This document shows positions 52,870 to 61,054 of a stretch of DNA of 64,000 bases, piece after piece. Positions within the stretch are counted from its first letter, which is position 1; each line of letters opens with the position of its first letter. The DNA is from Halomonas sp. A11-A (GTDB lineage Bacteria; Pseudomonadota; Gammaproteobacteria; Pseudomonadales; Halomonadaceae). The stretch covers positions 62,001 to 126,000 of the forward strand of contig NZ_QGTM01000002.1 in assembly GCF_003182195.1 (NCBI RefSeq), read 5' to 3'. Both the position numbers and the translations under genes were made by a program. Under the pieces are notes generated by a model, which worked only from the letters and a program-made list of their open reading frames with translations, was not told the origin of the DNA and did no database searches.

Positions 52870-55329
52870 TCAGGCCTGGCGCGTCACCAGCTGCAGTCGA
52901 TGGCGGAGGGTGGGGTCGAACAGCCGGCGGGAGTGGCGGGCGGCCTCGCAGAGTCGGTCGTCGTAGACCAGCCGCTCCTCGGCGTCGCGCCACAGCCACG
53001 CCTCCTGCTCCAGGCTCTCCACCAGGCTCACGAACAGCCGCGTATCGAAGAACTCCGGGGCGTCGCGTCCCGAGAGCAGGGCCAGGCGCTCGGCCAGCTG
53101 GCGGCCCTGGCCGGCCAGCGCCTCGGCGGTGAGGCGGCCGGGGCCGGCGTCGAGCAGCACCGCGAGCAGCAGGTAACCGCGCTCCAGCGAAGGCTGCATC
53201 AGCTGACCCAACAGGTCGAGGCACTCGCCGGCCTCCAGCGGCTCGTCGGGGCGCCGCCATCCCTTGTCGCTGCGCTCCAGCAACCCCAGTTCGCCCAGCA
53301 CCTCAAGCATCGCCGACAGCGCCTCGCGCAGGGAGGCGGGAGGCGCCACCATCAGCTCCCGGGCCAGGATCGGCCAGCCGGGGGCGAGCAACCCCTCCAG
53401 CGCATCCAGGTCGTGGGTCGGCTGGTGGCGGAAGGCGAAGGCGGTGAGCCCGCCGAGGGCGAAAAGGTGCAGCACGTTGTTGCGATACCAGCCCAGCAGG
53501 GCGGCCTGGGAGGCGTCGGCCAGCACGATGTCGCCCAGCGGGTGCTCGCGGCGCTGCACCATGCCCAGCGCCATGGCCTGGTCGATCCACTCCGCCGGGG
53601 TGCCCGGCGGCAGTCTGGCATGGGTGGCGCCGGGCAGTCGGCGCTGCAGCTCGGCGAGCAGGCCGAGCTGGCGCTCCAGCAGCCGCGCCTCGATGGCGTG
53701 GTGGGGCGTGGCCAGCAGCGCCAGGGCCACCAGGTTGACGGGGTTGAGGGCGGCGGCGGCGTTGATGCGCCGGCAGAGGCTCTCGCCCAGCCTGGGCACC
53801 ACCTCGCCCAGCCACTGCGGACGCGTCTCCCGGGCCGCTCGCCAGCCGCGGCCCAGCTCGCCATCCAGGAAGTCGGCCAGCAGCAGCGGCTCGCCCACGT
53901 TGACCGAGACCCGGCCGAAGGGCTGGCGCAGCTGGCCCAGCACCCGCAGCAGGGCCAGCGGGCTCTCCTTGCGCTTCCTGCCGCCGCGCAGCTCGCGCTG
54001 GTAGCTGGCGTTCTCGATGATCCGCTCGTAGCCGATGTGCACGGGAATGAAGGCCAGCGGCTGGTAATGGCCGCCGGCGGCGCTGCGCAGGAAGGAGCGC
54101 AGGGTCATGGCCAGCATACCGGGCCGCGCCGGCAGCATGCGCCCGCTGCGCGAACGGCCGCCCTCGATGAAGTACTCCAGCGGGTGGCCCCGCGCGATCA
54201 GCCGGTGCAGATACTCGTTGAATACCGCGCCGTAGAGGCGGTTGTCGCGGAAGCTGCGGCGCAGGAAGAAGGCCCCGCCGCGGCGCAGCAGTGGGCCGAC
54301 CAGCGGCATGTCGAGGTTGCGTCCGGCGGCGATATGGGGCGGCATCAGGCCATCGTGGTAGAGCACGTAGGAGAGCAGCAGGTAGTCGATGTGGCTGCGG
54401 TGGCAGGGCACATAGACCAGGGTATGGTCGCCGGCCAGCGCCTTGACCCGCTCCAGGCCGCGCACGTCGACGCCATCGTAGAGCCGGTTCCACAGTCGGC
54501 GCAGCAGGCCGTCCATGAAGCGCAGCACCGGGTAGGTCATGTTGGAGGCGATCTCGCGGCCGTAGCGCAGGGCGCGACGCTGCAGGCGATGTGCCGAGGG
54601 GCGCCCCTCGGCGGCCAGCGCCTCGATCACCTCGCGCACCTCCGGGCTCCTGGCCACCCCCTCGATCAGGGTGCGGCGGTGGGAGAGGTCGGGGCCCAGC
54701 ACCCGGGTGCGCACCCGGCGGAAGTGCACCCGCAGCAGCCGCGCCGCCTTGCGATTGGTCGGATCGGCGTCAGGCCGGGCGGGGTCGATCAGGTCGCCCA
54801 GGCGCAGCGGGGCGCCGAAGTGGACCTCCACGCTGCGGCGATTGACCAGCATCGAGAGCAGGCGGCGCAGGCGACCGGTGAGCTGCCAGCTGTCGGCCGC
54901 GACCATCCGCCAGAAGCCGAAGCGCTTGCCCGGGGCGCGCCCCCAGAAGACGCTCACCGGCACCAGCTGGACCTCGCGTCCGGCATCCTTCAGGCGCTGC
55001 TCGATCAGCGCCCGGAAGGGGGCCTCGGGGCGCGACTGACGCCGCCACAGGCGACGGCGCTGTGCCGGCAGGGCGAGGCAGGCGGGCAGCGTCACCTCGC
55101 CGACCCGCCGCCGACCTGCCGCGAGGGGCAGCCCATGCCGACGGGTCAGCGAGGCCAGCAGCCAGGCATTACTTGCGGCCGGGCGCGGCAGCACGTAGAC
55201 CACCGGCAGGTTCGGCTCGAGCGCCAGCGCGTCCGGGGCGGGCTCGATCAGGCGCGGCCGGACCCAGGCGGCGAGCAGCCGGGTCATCAGCGCGCGCAGG
55301 GGAGTGGTGAGTTGGTGACGCAAGGCCAT
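52870..55329 (-). CDS. plsB: Glycerol-3-phosphate 1-O-acyltransferase
   Basis: This 819-residue membrane-associated enzyme makes lysophosphatidic acid, the first step of phospholipid synthesis. The HX4D motif is H310-D315 (PCHRSHIDY), followed by the glycerol-3-phosphate site GGAFFLRRSFRDNRLYGAVF and FIEGGRSRSGRMLPARPGML. Long N- and C-terminal extensions are as in E. coli PlsB (807). It is divergent from the ClsB-like gene, so two phospholipid genes may share a control region. Confidence 0.95.
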   Translation of the reverse strand: MALRHQLTTPLRALMTRLLAAWVRPRLIEPAPDALALEPNLPVVYVLPRPAASNAWLLASLTRRHGLPLAAGRRRVGEVTLPACLALPAQRRRLWRRQSRPEAPFRALIEQRLKDAGREVQLVPVSVFWGRAPGKRFGFWRMVAADSWQLTGRLRRLLSMLVNRRSVEVHFGAPLRLGDLIDPARPDADPTNRKAARLLRVHFRRVRTRVLGPDLSHRRTLIEGVARSPEVREVIEALAAEGRPSAHRLQRRALRYGREIASNMTYPVLRFMDGLLRRLWNRLYDGVDVRGLERVKALAGDHTLVYVPCHRSHIDYLLLSYVLYHDGLMPPHIAAGRNLDMPLVGPLLRRGGAFFLRRSFRDNRLYGAVFNEYLHRLIARGHPLEYFIEGGRSRSGRMLPARPGMLAMTLRSFLRSAAGGHYQPLAFIPVHIGYERIIENASYQRELRGGRKRKESPLALLRVLGQLRQPFGRVSVNVGEPLLLADFLDGELGRGWRAARETRPQWLGEVVPRLGESLCRRINAAAALNPVNLVALALLATPHHAIEARLLERQLGLLAELQRRLPGATHARLPPGTPAEWIDQAMALGMVQRREHPLGDIVLADASQAALLGWYRNNVLHLFALGGLTAFAFRHQPTHDLDALEGLLAPGWPILARELMVAPPASLREALSAMLEVLGELGLLERSDKGWRRPDEPLEAGECLDLLGQLMQPSLERGYLLLAVLLDAGPGRLTAEALAGQGRQLAERLALLSGRDAPEFFDTRLFVSLVESLEQEAWLWRDAEERLVYDDRLCEAARHSRRLFDPTLRHRLQLVTRQA

Positions 55330-55424
55330 CCGTTTGCCCCGACGCAGGAAAGGGGAAGAAAAGGCCAGTATAGTCTCCGGGAAGGCCTCGGGTCAGGCCT
55401 GCGCCCCAGGACAGGGAGTCTGCC

Positions 55425-56546
55425 ATGCACGGGATCTGGAGAGACGGCAACCACTTCGAGCTGCTGCCCGAGGCCAGCCGTTTCCTGCCGGCCATGTTCG
55501 AGGCGCTGGAGCGCGCCGAGTCGTCGATCCTGATCGAGCTCTACCTGATGGAGTCGGGGCGGCTGGCCTCGGCGCTGATCGGCGCCCTGGTGAAGGCCTC
55601 CGAGCGCGGCGTCACGGTGCTGCTGCTGCTGGATGGCTACGGCGCCATGGGGCTCGCCAGCGAGGATCGCGGGCGCCTGGAGGCGGGCGGCGTGGCGCTG
55701 CGCTTCTTCAACCCGCTGGGCTTCCACTCCTTGGCCCGCAACCTGACCCGGGACCATCGCAAGCTGGTGGTGGTGGATGGCCGGATCGCCTTCACCGGCG
55801 GCTTCGGCGCCGTGGACGAGTTCCTCGACGCCTGGTACGAGGTGGCCCTGCGCATCGAGGGACCGGTGGTGGCCGACTGGGTGCGGCTCTTCTGCCGGCT
55901 GTGGGACTCGCCGCTGACCCGGGGCAGCGGGGCCACGGGACTGGTGCATGGGCTGGTGACCGAGACCCGCCAGGCAGAGGGCTACCGGGGCATGACCGGG
56001 CGGGTGGTGTGGGGGCAGGGCTATCGCTACCAGGCGATCCGCCATTCGCTCTATCGGCAGGTCTCCGGGGCACGCAAGCGCATCTGGATCTGCACCCCCT
56101 ACTTCGTGCCCACCTTCAGCCTGCGCCTGCGCCTGGCCCGGGCGGCACGCCGCGGCGTTGACGTGCGCCTGCTGCTGCCCGGTGAGTCCCATGACCATCC
56201 CGGGGTGCGCTACGCCGGCCAGCGCTTCTACGGCCGTCTGCTTCGGGCCGGGGTGCGCATCCACGAGTTCCAGCCCACCTTCATCCACGCCAAGTTCTCG
56301 CTGGCCGACGACTGGGTCAGCCTCGGCTCCTGCAACTTCGACCACTGGAGCCTGCACTGGAACCTGGAGGCCAATCAGGAGGTGGCCGACCGGCGCCTCG
56401 CGACCGAGGTGGCCGAGCTGTTCGAGCGCAACTTCGCCGCCAGCCACGAGATCGACCGCGAGGCCTGGTCCCGGCGCCCGCGCTGGCAGCGACTCAAGGA
56501 GTGGCTGTTCGGCAGCCTGGACGGCATGCTGACGCGGCTGCGGTAG
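55425..56546 (+). CDS. ClsB-like cardiolipin synthase/phospholipase D-family protein
   Basis: This 373-residue protein has two HKD motifs: H111, K113 and D118 (HRKLVVVDG) and H288, K290 and D295 (HAKFSLADD). It has no N-terminal membrane helices, which resembles ClsB rather than ClsA. Such enzymes join two phosphatidylglycerols, or phosphatidylglycerol with another lipid, to make cardiolipin. The basic amphipathic C terminus may bind the membrane. It starts at the ATG behind AGGGAG and is divergent from plsB. Confidence 0.92.
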   Translation: MHGIWRDGNHFELLPEASRFLPAMFEALERAESSILIELYLMESGRLASALIGALVKASERGVTVLLLLDGYGAMGLASEDRGRLEAGGVALRFFNPLGFHSLARNLTRDHRKLVVVDGRIAFTGGFGAVDEFLDAWYEVALRIEGPVVADWVRLFCRLWDSPLTRGSGATGLVHGLVTETRQAEGYRGMTGRVVWGQGYRYQAIRHSLYRQVSGARKRIWICTPYFVPTFSLRLRLARAARRGVDVRLLLPGESHDHPGVRYAGQRFYGRLLRAGVRIHEFQPTFIHAKFSLADDWVSLGSCNFDHWSLHWNLEANQEVADRRLATEVAELFERNFAASHEIDREAWSRRPRWQRLKEWLFGSLDGMLTRLR

Positions 56547-56552
56547 CGTTCG

Positions 56553-57194
56553 CTATCGCCGGCGCCCCTTGCCGGCGGGCTTCTTCTTGCGCGGCGTCGG
56601 CTTGGGGGTCTCCGGCGGCACCCGGTAGTGCAGGTAGAGGTCCAGCACCAGCTCGGGGAGCTGGCGCACCAGCGCCTCCAGGCGGGAGCCGTCGCCGATG
56701 AACTCGGCCATGTCGGGCTCGTCGTCGAAGAGCCCCGAGAGGGCCATGAAGGGCAGCAGCAGGGTGGCGGCGGCCTCCTCGTCCTCCTCGAACCAGGCGG
56801 CCTCGTCCAGGAAGACCCCCTCCATGAAGCCGGCGCACCAGTCACCGATGGGGGTCTCCTCCGCGGGCAGGTCGTCCAGGGTGAGTTCGAAGGGTAGCTC
56901 CGGCAGGAGCCCCTGCTCCAGGGCGGCGATGGCGTTGCGGCGCAGCCGGTCGAGCAGGCCGAGGATCTCCTCGCGCTCGCTGGCGTCATGGAACTCCGGT
57001 TCGCCCTGGAACAGCTCCGCCACCCAGGCGGCCGGGTCCGCCTCGCAGGGCGCCACCGCCAGGGCCACCAGGAAGCCATGGCTGCCGATCAGGTCCAGGG
57101 CATCCTCGCCGACCCGCTCGGAGGCCAGGAAGTCATCCAGACGGTCGAGCTCGGCATCGTCGAGCAGGGGTTCGGGCTGGGGGGTGTCGGACAT
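56553..57194 (-). CDS. UPF0149/YecA-family protein with basic tail
   Basis: This 213-residue acidic alpha-helical protein has the family signature (LLDDAELDRLDDFL, DWCAGFMEGVFL, FMALSGLFDD). The last 25 residues are Lys/Arg/Pro-rich (TPRKKKPAGKGRRR) in place of the zinc-binding SEC-C motif that ends some YecA proteins. The function of the family is unknown. The start is at the ATG of MSDTPQPEP; a GTG four codons earlier is possible. It converges on the ClsB-like gene with a 6-bp gap. Confidence 0.85.
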   Translation of the reverse strand: MSDTPQPEPLLDDAELDRLDDFLASERVGEDALDLIGSHGFLVALAVAPCEADPAAWVAELFQGEPEFHDASEREEILGLLDRLRRNAIAALEQGLLPELPFELTLDDLPAEETPIGDWCAGFMEGVFLDEAAWFEEDEEAAATLLLPFMALSGLFDDEPDMAEFIGDGSRLEALVRQLPELVLDLYLHYRVPPETPKPTPRKKKPAGKGRRR

Positions 57195-57266
57195 CGTCAC
57201 TCTCACGGACAGGAGGGCAGGAAGGGCGCTTTACGCCTGGCGGGCGAGAGGCCATTCTAGCACCCC

Positions 57267-57827
57267 ATGAAACGACCCGCGCTGCCCACCCCCGATCTCG
57301 ACCGCCTCGCGGCCCTCGACCGCGAGGCGCTGCTGGCTGCCCTGCACGCGCGGGTGGACGCCGCCTGGCGGCTCTGTCGCGAGGTGCATCCGACGCTGCC
57401 GCGCCCGGCGGTATGGTGCGACCTGCGGGGCAAGTGTGCCGGCCAGGCCCACTTCGGCCGCGGCGGCCTGCGCTTCAATCCGGTGCTCTATGCCGAGAAC
57501 CGCCTCGACTTCCTGGTCGAGGTGGTGCCCCACGAGATGGCTCACTGGCTCGTTCACCACCTGGAAGATGGCCCCCGGGTACGCCCCCACGGCCGCGAGT
57601 GGCAGACGGTGATGCGCGAGCTGTTCGGCCTGGCGCCCCGCACTACCCACCGCTTCGATACCGGCCGGGCGAGCCCGGCGCCCCACCGCTACGCCTGCGA
57701 CTGCCGCGAGCATGCCTTCAGCGCTCGTCGCCATGCGCTGGCCCGGCAGGGGCAGCGTTATCGCTGCCGCCACTGCGCTCAGACCTTGGTCTATCTTGGC
57801 CTGGAGGTGTTTGAAAGTGCCGTCTAA
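57267..57827 (+). CDS. sprT: SprT-family zinc metalloprotease-like protein
   Basis: This 186-residue protein has the HEMAH zinc motif (H89, E90, H93), a downstream His (RPHGREWQ) and a C-terminal Cys-pair zinc ribbon (YACDCREH and YRCRHC). It matches bacterial SprT, related to the eukaryotic SPRTN protease that removes DNA-protein crosslinks. The bacterial role is not settled. No clear ribosome site precedes the ATG. Confidence 0.9.
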   Translation: MKRPALPTPDLDRLAALDREALLAALHARVDAAWRLCREVHPTLPRPAVWCDLRGKCAGQAHFGRGGLRFNPVLYAENRLDFLVEVVPHEMAHWLVHHLEDGPRVRPHGREWQTVMRELFGLAPRTTHRFDTGRASPAPHRYACDCREHAFSARRHALARQGQRYRCRHCAQTLVYLGLEVFESAV

Positions 57828-57900
57828 CATTATGTTTTTAAAAAGAAAATTGTTCATACCAATGTCTAAGGGGAAGTGGCGCCGGGCGAGAGTATGCTGA
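57828..57900 (+). promoter_or_regulatory. AT-rich control region upstream of acs
   Basis: A sharply AT-rich stretch (57828-57868) contains the imperfect palindrome ATTGTTCATACCAAT (57849-57863, arms ATTG/CAAT). A TATGCT (57893-57898) resembles a -10 with no good -35, as expected for an activator-dependent promoter. The CrbR-type regulator encoded downstream is the likely activator (inference). Confidence 0.4.
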
Positions 57901-58000
57901 GTCCACCTTAAATGGCGTCGGGCGTCCCCACACAATCCCAACGTACGGTTGCCCGGCATCACTCACCTGACGGGGCCATCCCAAGGACAGAGGCACTTCC

Positions 58001-59950
<1,950 letters not shown>

Positions 59951-59975
59951 TTTTCGCGCCAGCGCTGTACCGTCG

Positions 59976-60001
59976 AGCCGGCCTTCGTGGCCGGCTTTTT
60001 T
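59976..60001 (+). terminator. Rho-independent terminator of acs
   Basis: AGCCGGCC pairs with GGCCGGCT around TTCGT, followed by a run of six T. Confidence 0.92.
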
Positions 60002-60139
60002 GATCCGTTGGTCAATGTTGTCGACAATGTGGCCGGAGCGCTTGGGAATCGGCTCTGCCATGGGGTAACATGCCCCACAGTCATACAAGAGCCCGAGTGG
60101 CGGACGATGCCCGCTGCCAGAGGAACCGGAGGAGAATCC

Positions 60140-60802
60140 ATGGCCTTTGCCCAGAAATTCATCGTCGCCGATGACCATCCGCTGTTCCGCGCAGCCCTCA
60201 CCCAGGCGCTGCGTCAGCTGGCCCCCCAGGCCGAGATCGTCGAGTCCGACACCATGGAGGCGACCGCCGAGGTGGTCACCCGCCATCCGGATGCCGACCT
60301 GATCCTGCTCGACCTGCACATGCCCGGCGCCCACGGCTTCTCCGGCCTGATCCAGCTGCGCGGCCAGACCCCGGATATCCCGGTGGCGGTGGTCTCGGGC
60401 AGCGACGAGCCCTATGTGGTGCGCCGCGCCATCGACTACGGCGCCTCCGGCTTCATCCCCAAGTCCTCCTCGCTGCAGCTGATCGCCGAGGCGGTGGGGG
60501 AGATCCTCGACGGCGAGGTGTGGCTGCCCGCCGAGCTGGCCGCGGCCATGGGCGAGGCCAACGAGGAAGAGGCGAAGTTCGCCGAGGCGATCGCCTCGCT
60601 GACCCCGCAGCAGTTCCGCGTGCTCAACATGCTCACCGAGGGCCTGCTCAACAAGCAGATCGCCTACGAGCTCAGCGTCTCCGAGGCCACCATCAAGGCC
60701 CACGTCACCGCCATCCTGCGCAAGCTCGGCGTGCACTCCCGCACCCAGGCGGTGATCGCCGCCCAGAAGCTCGAGGTGGAGCCGCCGAAGGTGGAGTCCT
60801 GA
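60140..60802 (+). CDS. LuxR-type response regulator, CrbR/ErdR-like
   Basis: This 220-residue response regulator has a receiver domain (residues 5-125, phosphoacceptor D58 in LILLDLHMPG, acidic pair DDHP) and a LuxR/NarL helix-turn-helix (about 150-215: LTPQQFRVLNMLTEG, NKQIAYELSVSEATIKAHV). It resembles CrbR of Vibrio and ErdR of Pseudomonas, which activate acs. GGAGGAG precedes the ATG. It is a single-gene transcript between the acs terminator and its own terminator. The probable partner kinase lies 250 bp away on the other strand. Confidence 0.9.
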   Translation: MAFAQKFIVADDHPLFRAALTQALRQLAPQAEIVESDTMEATAEVVTRHPDADLILLDLHMPGAHGFSGLIQLRGQTPDIPVAVVSGSDEPYVVRRAIDYGASGFIPKSSSLQLIAEAVGEILDGEVWLPAELAAAMGEANEEEAKFAEAIASLTPQQFRVLNMLTEGLLNKQIAYELSVSEATIKAHVTAILRKLGVHSRTQAVIAAQKLEVEPPKVES

Positions 60803-60838
60803 CGCCAGGCGCCAAGGCATAAGCTTGAAGGAAATGCA

Positions 60839-60864
60839 GAAACCCACCAAACGGTGGGTTTCTT
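60839..60864 (+). terminator. Terminator of the response-regulator gene
   Basis: GAAACCCACC pairs with GGTGGGTTTC (10 bp perfect) around AAAC, followed by TTGCTTG. Confidence 0.82.
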
Positions 60865-60896
60865 GCTTGTGGTAGGTGCCGAGGACCACTTCAGTT

Positions 60897-61013
60897 GCTC
60901 GAGGCTGTCCCGGCGACAGGTCTGATCGGGGGCGCTGTGAGCCCCTCCCTGGGCGCTACCTCGGCCATCCCTGGTCCCCGGACCCCCTCCAGACCTGTCC
61001 CCGGCGCCTCTCG
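60897..61013 (+). repeat. 117-bp intergenic repeat element, copy 2
   Basis: This copy aligns without gaps to the reverse complement of 30683-30799. It lies between the convergent response-regulator and kinase genes. The ends are best conserved, including the last 20 bp. Confidence 0.88.
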
Positions 61014-61054
61014 TTTCACGCAGCAGCTCCTGCCCCTCGCTTTGGGGATTCAGC

